From the NCBI GenBank assembly GCA_026396425.1, contig JAPLWU010000079.1, positions 1 to 23,658 on the forward strand: a DNA stretch of 23,658 bases. The letters are read 5' to 3'. Origin of the DNA: Microcaldota archaeon. GTDB lineage: Archaea; Micrarchaeota; Micrarchaeia; Burarchaeales; JAKAKT01. Shown piece after piece: positions 13,652 to 19,860 of this stretch; the stretch's first letter is position 1, and each line of letters opens with the position of its first letter. The notes under the pieces were generated by a model that was given only the letters and a program-made list of their open reading frames with translations, had not been told where the DNA came from and ran no database searches. Made by a program: the position numbers and the translations under genes.

Positions 13652-14425
13652 ATGGAAAGGCGCATGCCTGAAATCGACGAGCTCGTTTTTGCGAGGGTCA
13701 AGAAGATTCTGCCCTACGGGGCGTTCTGCTCCCTCGAGGAGTACGGCGACATCGAGGCCTTCATCCACGTCTCGGAGGTTGCGCCGAGGTGGATAAAGAA
13801 CATACGCGAGTTCCTCAAGGAGGGCCAGCGCGTCGTAGCAAGAGTCTACCGCTTCCTGCCGGAAAAGAACCAGATAGACCTCTCCCTCAAGAGGGTGAGC
13901 GAGTCCGAGAAGAGGAGAAAGCTCGACGACATGAGGAGGGACAAGAGGGCGGGCAAGATTCTCGAGATGGTCGCGGGCAAGGTCGGCGAGAAGCCCGAGG
14001 AGTTCACTCGCAGGATATCGGACGCGATTCTGTCGAAATTCGAAGATATTTATGCCGGGCTGGAGGAGCTTTCGGAAAATCCATCAGCGTTTGACGGGCT
14101 CAAAATAGGGGATGATGCTCTCGCGGCAATAAGGGAGCTGGCGCAGGTAAGGATAACCAAGCCAAAGGCGAAACTTTCCAAGGTCATAGTGCTCTCGTGC
14201 CCTGAAAAGGAGGGCATTGACGTCATAAAGAATGCGCTTTTGGGGGTGAAAGCTTCGGAAGGCACTGAAATGGAAATCTCATACCTTGGCGCACCGAGAT
14301 ACCAGATAAACGTCGTTGCCGAGGATTACAAGGCTGCCAACAAGCTCATGGACGGGGTCGCCAAGGAGCTGGCGGAAGCGGTGCGGGCGCACGGGGGCTC
14401 TGGAAACCTCGAGGGCGCCGAATAA
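13652..14425 (+). CDS. Translation initiation factor aIF2 subunit alpha
   Basis: Alpha subunit of the heterotrimer that brings initiator tRNA to the ribosome. The protein has 257 residues in three domains. An N-terminal S1/OB fold (about 9-82) has VFARVKKILPYGAFCSLEEYGDIEAFIHVSEVAPRWIKNIREF and RVYRFLPEKNQIDLSLKRV. A helical middle (about 85-170) and a C-terminal alpha/beta domain (about 175-250, ending APRYQINVVAEDYKAANKLM) follow. The start directly follows the rps27e TAG, with GGTG 9-12 nt upstream. The serine-51 regulatory site of eukaryotes is not expected in archaea. It is followed by nop10, the usual order. Confidence 0.96.
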   Translation: MERRMPEIDELVFARVKKILPYGAFCSLEEYGDIEAFIHVSEVAPRWIKNIREFLKEGQRVVARVYRFLPEKNQIDLSLKRVSESEKRRKLDDMRRDKRAGKILEMVAGKVGEKPEEFTRRISDAILSKFEDIYAGLEELSENPSAFDGLKIGDDALAAIRELAQVRITKPKAKLSKVIVLSCPEKEGIDVIKNALLGVKASEGTEMEISYLGAPRYQINVVAEDYKAANKLMDGVAKELAEAVRAHGGSGNLEGAE

Positions 14426-14459
14426 GGCTGCGGACTCGCGCTTCGCGCCGGTGTGGCCC

Positions 14460-14672
14460 ATGCCGAAAAAAATCATGCGGTGCAGGGTGTGCGGGAAGTA
14501 TACCATGCGCGAAACATGCTGCGGGGAGAAAACCGCGAGCGCGCACCCCCCGAAGTTCTCTCCGGAGGACAAATACGCGCATTATAGGCGCATCGCAAAG
14601 GGAATCGAACATACTCAAAACAAAACGATTAATGAGGAAGGAACCGGAATCGAAAAAATTCGAGACAAATAA
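14460..14672 (+). CDS. nop10: H/ACA RNP protein Nop10 with extended C-terminus
   Basis: Small protein that bridges Cbf5 and L7Ae in the box H/ACA RNP that makes pseudouridine in rRNA. The core is MRCRVCGKYTMRETCCGEKTASAHPPKFSPEDKYAHYRRIAKG. Archaeal Nop10 usually has two C-x2-C knuckles; here the second is contracted to two adjacent cysteines (TCCG). The protein has 70 residues, longer than the usual 50-60, because the last 23 (GIEHTQNKTINEEGTGIEKIRDK) are built from a 44-45 nt tandem repeat that encodes the tail (GIEHTQNK, GIEKIRDK) twice. A third copy (GLEKSQNK plus TAA) follows the stop in another frame. The start at 14460 has GGTG nine bases upstream. Confidence 0.9.
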   Translation: MPKKIMRCRVCGKYTMRETCCGEKTASAHPPKFSPEDKYAHYRRIAKGIEHTQNKTINEEGTGIEKIRDK

Positions 14673-14770
14673 TTTGAAGGAATGAAGTTGGACTCGAAAA
14701 ATCTCAAAACAAATAAAATGGATAAGTGGCAGGAATGGAGTTGGAATCGAAAATGCTGGGGACTAAAATC
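14601..14770 (+). repeat. Four imperfect tandem repeats joining nop10 tail and PAC2 start
   Basis: Units begin at 14601, 14646, 14690 and 14743 with GGAATCGAA (GGACTCGAA in the third), at spacings of 45, 44 and 53 nt. Shared internal words are CTCAAAACAAA (units 1 and 3), ACAAATAA (2 and 3) and GGAATG.AGTT at the ends of units 2 and 3. The last of these is the PAC2 start site (ATG 14735). The earlier copy has a matching ATG at 14682 that would read MKLDSKNL, against MELESKML in PAC2. Confidence 0.85.
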
Positions 14771-15520
14771 GTCAGGAAGAAGGGGGTAACCGCCAAGGAC
14801 CCGATTCTCGTAGAGGGGCTGCCGGGCATAGGGCTCGTGGGCAAGCTCGCGGCCGAGTACATGATAAAGGAGCTCAAGGCCGAGAAGATAGCTGAATTGT
14901 ATTCGCCCCATTTCCCGCACCAGGTCCTCATGCTCAAGAAGGGCACGATACGGATGCTCAAGAACAAGTTCTACCTCTGGAGGAACCCGAACGGGAGCGA
15001 CATAATAATCCTGGTTGGCGACGTTCAGGCCGTGACTTCCGAGGCGCAGTTCGAGGTATGCGGAAAAATGCTTGACTATTTCACTTCGATGAATGGCAAG
15101 ACCATTTACACTCTCGGCGGATACGGGGTTGGGAAGTTCGTGGAGAACCCCAAGGTTTTCGGCGCGGCGAGCCATGCGAGCGTCATACCGGAGCTTGAGA
15201 AGAAGGGCGTGATTTTCGGCGAGACCAACGGCTCGATAATCGGCGCGGCCGGGCTCCTACTCGGGCTCGGGAAGCTGAGGGGGATAAAAGGCGCTTGCCT
15301 CATGGGCGAGACACACGGGGGCTATGTAGACGCCAAGGCCGCGCAGAGCGTGCTCGGCGTCCTCTCGCGCATACTCGAAGTCAGGATTGACATGTCGAAG
15401 CTCGAGGAGAAGGCGCATGAGAGCGAGAAGTTCATGAAGAAGATGGAAAAAGAGGCGAAGAAGCACAGCGAGATGTCGGGCGAGATGCTTGGCGATTCGG
15501 ATATTACGTACATTCGCTAA
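14735..15520 (+). CDS. PAC2-family protein (proteasome assembly chaperone-like)
   Basis: The PAC2 superfamily includes eukaryotic proteasome assembly chaperones; archaeal members are thought to help proteasome assembly or act in nucleotide-related folding, with limited evidence. The 261-residue protein begins with the conserved PILVEGLPGIGLVGKLAAEYMIKEL. It continues with YSPHFPHQVLM, DIIILVGDVQAVTSEAQFEVCGKMLDYF, TIYTLGGYGVG and INGAAGLLLGLG-like NGSIIGAAGLLLGLGKLRGIKG, then LMGETHGGYVDAKAAQSVL. A charged coiled coil ends the protein (KLEEKAHESEKFMKKMEKEAKK). The ATG at 14735 is favoured over the GTG at 14726 because GGCAGGA precedes it. The start lies inside the repeat shared with nop10. 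Confidence 0.9.
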   Translation: MELESKMLGTKIVRKKGVTAKDPILVEGLPGIGLVGKLAAEYMIKELKAEKIAELYSPHFPHQVLMLKKGTIRMLKNKFYLWRNPNGSDIIILVGDVQAVTSEAQFEVCGKMLDYFTSMNGKTIYTLGGYGVGKFVENPKVFGAASHASVIPELEKKGVIFGETNGSIIGAAGLLLGLGKLRGIKGACLMGETHGGYVDAKAAQSVLGVLSRILEVRIDMSKLEEKAHESEKFMKKMEKEAKKHSEMSGEMLGDSDITYIR

Positions 15521-15526
15521 TTCCTT

Positions 15527-15610
15527 GTTTTCCGGCCCTTGCGCTTTTCGGTTTGGCCAATCAGATTTTTCTCGTTTTCCAGCCCTTGCTCTTTCCTATA
15601 TGCCCAATCA
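15527..15610 (-). repeat. Tandem duplication of the speB 3' end
   Basis: Two 37-nt blocks, 15574-15610 (inside the gene) and 15527-15563 (after or at its stop), 47 nt apart, match at 30 of 37 positions. The gene copy codes IGHIGKSKGWKTRKI plus TGA. The downstream copy, in a shifted frame, reads IGQTEKRKGRKTRN plus TAG. As at pcna and nop10, the copy retains a stop codon at the matching place. Confidence 0.85.
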
Positions 15611-16436
15611 ACGTGTAGGCGAGCTTTGCGGCGAGAAAATCAGACGCGGACTGGCCGGGGATGGGCGCAAGCTCGACGACATCGAAACCGACAATGTTTT
15701 TCTTTTTCGCAACTTCCTGAAGGAGCGAGGTCACTTCCGTCCAATTCAGGCCGTCGGGCTCTGGCGTTCCGGTGGCGGGCATTATGGCAGGGTCGAAAAC
15801 GTCCACATCGAGGGTAATGTAAACTTCATCGCCGAGTTTAGAAATCACGTCCGAATTCTTGAACTTGTTTCCGTAGAAGACCGGGAGGTTTTGCTCCTTT
15901 ATGAATTCAGCCTCCTCGGTGCACATGCTCCTTATTCCGACGCCGACTGTTTTGAAGCGCTCCGAAATTCTTCGCATGACGCAGGCATGGCCGTACCCCG
16001 TGCCCTCGAATTCGTTTCTCAAGTCGGAGTGCGCATCGAGCTGCAGGAAGGAGATTTTCCTCCCCTTGAAGGCCTTCGCAGCACCGAAAGTTATTGAGTG
16101 CTCTCCGCCCAAAATAACCGGAAACTTCTTGTCCTCGAGTATTTCAAAAACTGCTTCCCGAACCCTCTCAATCGTCTCGAGCGGGCCGGCCATCGAAGGC
16201 TCGAGTTCTGGGAGCGTGTGAATGCCAAAACCGGCCGGTTCGAAGCCCAAACCGATATCGTAGAGCTCCATGTTCCTCGACGCGTCTATTATCGCCGAGG
16301 GGCCCCTGCGTGCTCCGGCCCCGTAGAATGCCGTCGAATCGTATGGGACGGGCAGGACTACGACTTTGCAATCCCCGTAGGGAATCTCGTCGATGCCGCA
16401 GAAGTTGAAGGGCGGCATTGAATGGAGGAGCTTCAT
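15561..16436 (-). CDS. speB: Agmatinase / ureohydrolase family (SpeB-like)
   Basis: Splits agmatine to putrescine and urea with a binuclear manganese centre; arginase or guanidinobutyrase activity cannot be excluded from sequence. The 291-residue length is typical. Metal and fold motifs are GGEHSITFGAAKA, LQLDAHSDLRNEF, TGYGHACVMRRI and ITLDVDVFDPAIMPATGTPEPDG, with the closing FDVVELAP. The ATG at 16436 is chosen over an upstream one because GAAGGTG lies five to eleven bases before it. It converges on the PAC2 gene and diverges from the prenyltransferase gene across a hairpin cluster. Its 3' end is followed by a copy of its last 12-15 codons. Confidence 0.95.
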   Translation of the reverse strand: MKLLHSMPPFNFCGIDEIPYGDCKVVVLPVPYDSTAFYGAGARRGPSAIIDASRNMELYDIGLGFEPAGFGIHTLPELEPSMAGPLETIERVREAVFEILEDKKFPVILGGEHSITFGAAKAFKGRKISFLQLDAHSDLRNEFEGTGYGHACVMRRISERFKTVGVGIRSMCTEEAEFIKEQNLPVFYGNKFKNSDVISKLGDEVYITLDVDVFDPAIMPATGTPEPDGLNWTEVTSLLQEVAKKKNIVGFDVVELAPIPGQSASDFLAAKLAYTLIGHIGKSKGWKTRKI

Positions 16437-16470
16437 CTTAACACCTTCTTGACGCAACACTCTCGCGCGG

Positions 16471-16577
16471 CACCACCAATTGGCGGCTAGCGCCTCGTGG
16501 CGCGAGGTCGGCCCTCGAGGGCCGACTGCGCGGCTCTCGAAAGCCGCGCACCGCGGCGTGCCGCAGTGAGTGGTGGT
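16471..16577. repeat. Hairpin cluster between speB and the prenyltransferase gene
   Basis: Outer arms ACCACCA (16472-16478) and TGGTGGT (16571-16577) enclose consecutive hairpins. These are GCGCC-TCGT-GGCGC (16490-16503), a perfect 20-bp palindrome with arms GTCGGCCCTC and GAGGGCCGAC (16507-16526), TGCGCGGCT/AGCCGCGCA with a six-base loop (16527-16550), and GCGGC-GT-GCCGC (16553-16564). There is no coding potential. The layout, a terminal inverted repeat around a row of hairpins, matches the 7069-7279 cluster, although the sequence differs. Confidence 0.75.
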
Positions 16578-16589
16578 TCTACCGAAGTG

Positions 16590-16600
16590 TTTTTATTTGC
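16590..16600 (+). promoter_or_regulatory. TATA-like element for the prenyltransferase gene
   Basis: TTTTTATTTGC, about 27 nt upstream of the ATG at 16621. With no Shine-Dalgarno site before that ATG, a leaderless transcript is likely. An alternative TTTAAAG near 16609 is too close to the start. Confidence 0.45.
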
Positions 16601-16620
16601 TAAAGAATTTAAAGTGTTGG

Positions 16621-17475
16621 ATGGACGCAAGGTCGTTTTTTAGTCTCGTGCGCATGGACCATGGCTTTGCAATAGCCGCGGCAATAATTGTCGGCGAGAT
16701 TTTGGCCGGGGGCGCCCTGCCGCCGCTTTCGCTCGCCGTGATGAGCATAATCCCTCCAATGCTCGTGCAGATGGCCCTGTTCGCCCTCAATGATTATCTG
16801 GATTATGAGGCCGACAAGGCCAACAAGAGGAATGACAGACCCATCGTCTCGGGGCGAGTGAAGAGGCACGAGGCGTTTGGAATTTCGATGCTGCTCCTGC
16901 TTTTTGGGCTCCTGTTTTCGTATTATTTCATTTCTTTTGGGGCATTCCTCATCGTGTTCGCGTTCTCCGCCCTCGGGATTGCCTACGATTATTCGCTGAA
17001 GGGAAGCCCGCTGCTCGGCAACATGTACATAGGCGCGAGCATGGCCATACCGTTCGTTTACGGCAGCGTCGTTGTTTCGGGCGGAGTTGGACCCGCCATA
17101 ATCGTGCTCGCGAGCATGGCGTTCCTCGCAGGAACGGGCAGGGAGATTGGGAAAACCGTGCAGGACATGGAGGGGGATGCCAAGGCCAAAAAAGCGAAAA
17201 CCCTTCCGATTGCCATCGGGGCGCGGAATGCCCTGGCATTGCAGGCGCTTTTCTATGCCACGGCAATCGGCATCAGCGCGGTTCCGTTCCTCTATCTCCC
17301 GCCTTACGAGGGGGATTACAAATACCTCGTGTTCGCCGGAATTTCGGATTTGCTTTTCACCTACGTTGCGCTCATGTCGCTGTTGGAAGGGAAAAAATTC
17401 ATGGCCGCTGCGAGAAGGGAGAGCCTCAAGGCGACATACATCGGGATTCTTGCGTTCATTGCCGGGATATTTTAA
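16621..17475 (+). CDS. UbiA-family prenyltransferase (probable digeranylgeranylglyceryl phosphate synthase)
   Basis: Integral membrane enzyme of 284 residues. In archaea this family adds the second geranylgeranyl chain to geranylgeranylglyceryl phosphate, a core step of ether-lipid synthesis; other UbiA substrates are possible. The first Asp-rich motif is NDYLDYEADKANKRNDRP (Asp58, 61, 65) and the second is KTVQDMEGDAKAKKAKTLP (Asp182, 186), both on the cytoplasmic side. About eight or nine hydrophobic helices are visible. The start at 16621 (MDARSFFSLVRMDH) fits the family N-terminus; the frame opens at 16570 but those residues cover the promoter. purC begins 43 nt after the stop. An 18-nt imperfect copy of its tail (IAGIF-stop) follows the stop. 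Confidence 0.92.
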   Translation: MDARSFFSLVRMDHGFAIAAAIIVGEILAGGALPPLSLAVMSIIPPMLVQMALFALNDYLDYEADKANKRNDRPIVSGRVKRHEAFGISMLLLLFGLLFSYYFISFGAFLIVFAFSALGIAYDYSLKGSPLLGNMYIGASMAIPFVYGSVVVSGGVGPAIIVLASMAFLAGTGREIGKTVQDMEGDAKAKKAKTLPIAIGARNALALQALFYATAIGISAVPFLYLPPYEGDYKYLVFAGISDLLFTYVALMSLLEGKKFMAAARRESLKATYIGILAFIAGIF

Positions 17476-17518
17476 TGATTGCCTGAGCATTTTGAATGGT
17501 TTTGAAGATGTGGGAAAG

Positions 17519-18382
17519 ATGGAGACGATAACGAAAACGAATCTGCCGCTCAAGCTCCATTCGAGGGGCAAGGTCCGCGACACGTACGAGCTTGGCGAGA
17601 ACCTTCTCATGGTTTCCACGGACAGGATATCCGCATTCGACGTGGTTTTCAACGAGGGAATCCCCTGCAAGGGCTTCGTGCTCAACGAGCTTTCGCTTTT
17701 TTGGTTTTCTTTCACGCGAGACGTGGTGAAAAACCATTTCGTGAGGCAGACTGGCGAATACGGCGAAGACATGAGGCGGCGTTCGATGATTGTGAGGAAG
17801 GCCGCGCCCATTCCGCTCGAGTGCATCGTGCGCGGCTACCTCGCGGGCAGCGGCCTGAAGGAGTACAGGATGAAAGGGAGCGTTTGCGGCATAGGCCTGC
17901 CCGGCGGGCTCATAGAGGGAAGCAAGCTCCCGGAGCCCATATTCACCCCTTCCACGAAGGCAAGCGCCGGCCACGACATAAGCGTCAGCGCGGACGAGGC
18001 CGGGAAGATCGTGGGCGAGGAAACGGTCGAGGAGTTGAAGGAGAAAAGCGTCTCTCTTTACCGAAAGGCGGAAGAATACGCGAGGGGCAGGGGCGTAATA
18101 ATCGCCGACACGAAATTCGAATTCGGGAGATTTGATGACGGGATAATATTGATTGACGAGGCGCTGACGCCGGACTCGTCGCGATTCTGGCCGGTGGACA
18201 TGTACGAGCCCGGCAGGGCGCAGCCGAGCTTCGACAAGCAGTTCCTGCGCGACTACCTCGAGGGCACTGGCTGGAACAAGAACCCGCCAGCGCCGAAACT
18301 GCCCAATCTCGTGGTGGACGCGACCAGCGCGAAATATATCGAGGCATATGAAAAGATAACCTGTAAAAGATTCGAGAGATAG
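17519..18382 (+). CDS. purC: Phosphoribosylaminoimidazole-succinocarboxamide synthase (SAICAR synthetase)
   Basis: Condenses CAIR with aspartate using ATP in purine synthesis. The protein has 287 residues, the longer form of the family rather than the compact form of about 240. Motifs are LHSRGKVRDTYELG near the N-terminus, VSTDRISAFDVVFNEGIPCKG, IPLECIVRGYLAGSG, FTPSTKASAGHDISVS, IIADTKFEFGRF, and LIDEALTPDSSRFWP. The ATG at 17519 is preceded by GGGAAAG; GTG at 17510 would add three residues. The much longer open frame from 17147 runs out of frame through the prenyltransferase gene. purE follows 81 nt downstream. Confidence 0.96.
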   Translation: METITKTNLPLKLHSRGKVRDTYELGENLLMVSTDRISAFDVVFNEGIPCKGFVLNELSLFWFSFTRDVVKNHFVRQTGEYGEDMRRRSMIVRKAAPIPLECIVRGYLAGSGLKEYRMKGSVCGIGLPGGLIEGSKLPEPIFTPSTKASAGHDISVSADEAGKIVGEETVEELKEKSVSLYRKAEEYARGRGVIIADTKFEFGRFDDGIILIDEALTPDSSRFWPVDMYEPGRAQPSFDKQFLRDYLEGTGWNKNPPAPKLPNLVVDATSAKYIEAYEKITCKRFER

Positions 18383-18398
18383 ATTATTTGGGGTTATT

Positions 18399-18505
18399 GT
18401 GATTGAAATGGGGAATGCGGCGCGAGGGGCGCGAGTTGCGGGTTTCGATTTGAAGGTGATTGGATGAGGAAATACGACTCGAGGGGCGCAAGAATCGTTT
18501 CGAAG
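18399..18505 (+). repeat. Tandem duplication of the purE start region
   Basis: Adjacent units 18399-18455 and 18456-18505. Both begin GTGATTG followed by an ATG (18408 and 18464, 56 nt apart) and share CGAGGGGCGC.AG and GTTTCGA. The upstream copy would encode MGNAARGARVAG and the gene itself begins MRKYDSRGARIVSK. A further partial echo inside the gene (GACTCGAGGGGCG, then GATTCGCGGGGCG) gives the DSRG...DSRG peptide repeat at its N-terminus. Confidence 0.8.
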
Positions 18506-18904
18506 GATTCGCGGGGCGAACGCACGGAAGTCCTGATAGTGGTGGGGAGCGAGGCCGACATGGCGGTTGCCGTGAAGGCCGGGGACGTTCTGCGGGAGAA
18601 CGGAATAAAATTCGAAACGGTCGTTGCATCGGCCCACAGGAACCCGAAGAAGCTCGACGAGGTAATCGCCAATTCCGATGCCCGCGTTTTCATCGGCATA
18701 GCCGGCCTCTCCGCAGCCCTTCCGGGCGCGATTGCGGCGAGAACGGACAAGCCGGTGATTGGCGTGCCGGTTGACGTGAAGCTCGAGGGGCTGGACGCCC
18801 TTCTCTCGATTATGCAGATGCCTTCCGGGGTTCCGGTGGCAACCGTGGGAATAGACAACGCGAAGAATGCGGCGCTCCTGGCGGCCAGGATATTGAAGGC
18901 GTGA
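18464..18904 (+). CDS. purE: PurE (N5-CAIR mutase or AIR carboxylase)
   Basis: Makes CAIR, the substrate of PurC. The 146-residue protein has the fold motif VLIVVGSEADMAVAVKAGDVL, the active-site VVASAHRNPKKL, and IGIAGLSAALPGAIAARTDKPVIGVPV, ending with a C-terminal SIMQMPSGVPVATVGIDNAKNAALLAARIL. No PurK is visible, so whether it is the mutase or the direct carboxylase is open. The first 22 residues (MRKYDSRGARIVSKDSRGERTE) are an extra N-terminal segment built from a local tandem repeat. The ATG at 18464 has GAAGGTGAT five bases upstream. Directly follows purC. Confidence 0.93.
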   Translation: MRKYDSRGARIVSKDSRGERTEVLIVVGSEADMAVAVKAGDVLRENGIKFETVVASAHRNPKKLDEVIANSDARVFIGIAGLSAALPGAIAARTDKPVIGVPVDVKLEGLDALLSIMQMPSGVPVATVGIDNAKNAALLAARILKA

Positions 18905-18956
18905 AGCTTGGCTTACGGCACTTTAAGAGAGCGAATAACCGCTAGCTGAAGCCTCA

Positions 18957-19781
18957 TTATTTTGTTGGTTTGCCATAACCGTCCCGCACGAGCTTGTGCA
19001 CGGAGATGAGAACGCCCGCCATGGCAAAGGCGGCGATGAGCAAAATCAAATCCGAGTTGCCGGAGTTGCGGCCCGAAACCGCCCCGTCGCCGGGATTCCC
19101 GCTGAGCGAGTTTCCAATCTCCGTTGTCGCATTCTCGAGCGAAAGGGCATACAGCGAGAGCTGGAAAACCGACGTCAGGTCGCCGCCGGATTCGAGGGTA
19201 TACCTGGCCTGCGAGTAGTAGGTTCCGCCCCAGGCGCTTTTGAACTCGGTCGCGTTCATGGCCGACGCCACCTTTTCGTAGTCGGAAACGGACGAGGGGG
19301 CGGACGAGAAGGAGATTCCGTAGAGCGCATCGTAGGCAGCGGCCACGTATTCGCCCCTCTCGTAACTCTGTTTCGCGGTCCCGACGTGCCAGGCGAGCCC
19401 GCTCTCGGTATTGCCGGTAATCTCGAGCAACTTCTCGGCACTTTTTATGTACTTGTCGGCCGCCGGACGGGCGGACGACTGGTCGGCGACCGTCGCACTC
19501 GGGGGTATTCGCATGAGAATGGACTCCGCCGTCCCGCACCATGCGCGGGCCTGTATCGCATCCTTGAGCGAGAGGACCTCATCTCCCTCCCACTCAATCT
19601 GGCGCGATTCTGCTTCGTCAAGTTTTTTGCCGGCCCACGAAAGGCGCATCTGCGCTGCCGCGCTCCACTCCCAGTCCGATGGCGACGGCCGCCTCCCGAT
19701 GTTGCGCGAGATGCACTCCCGCGCCTCGGCGATTATTTCGCCCCTCTGCGCCCTCGGGGTCGAGACCAGGTCCGCGTCCAT
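18957..19781 (-). CDS. C-terminal part of frameshifted Lon-like membrane protease
   Basis: Continuation of the secreted Lon-like protease encoded upstream. This frame is open from about 20057, just after a TGA, so the in-frame MDADLV at 19781 is probably internal; residues before it read SYPLPLGEKKWKYGGDFDAI and further protein-like sequence. The part is helical and alanine-rich with paired helices (AARINSLGYSYTAANIAFLAG before the ATG, then RPAADKYIKSAEKLLEITG, SYERGEYVAAAYDALYGI). It ends with one membrane helix, LILLIAAFAMAGVLISV, and a short basic tail. This matches the C-terminal half of an archaeal protease family (to my memory COG1750) whose members are single proteins of about 550 residues with a signal peptide and C-terminal anchor. 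Confidence 0.75.
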   Translation of the reverse strand: MDADLVSTPRAQRGEIIAEARECISRNIGRRPSPSDWEWSAAAQMRLSWAGKKLDEAESRQIEWEGDEVLSLKDAIQARAWCGTAESILMRIPPSATVADQSSARPAADKYIKSAEKLLEITGNTESGLAWHVGTAKQSYERGEYVAAAYDALYGISFSSAPSSVSDYEKVASAMNATEFKSAWGGTYYSQARYTLESGGDLTSVFQLSLYALSLENATTEIGNSLSGNPGDGAVSGRNSGNSDLILLIAAFAMAGVLISVHKLVRDGYGKPTK

Positions 19782-19860
19782 TCCGGCAAGGAATGCGATG
19801 TTTGCCGCGGTGTAGGAATAACCGAGCGAATTTATCCTCGCGGCGTCGTCGAGTTCCTTC

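Noticed and set aside
16609..17826. 405-codon minus-strand frame across the prenyltransferase and purC starts
   Set aside because: Two well-supported plus-strand genes explain the region; the antisense product lacks any protein-like pattern.
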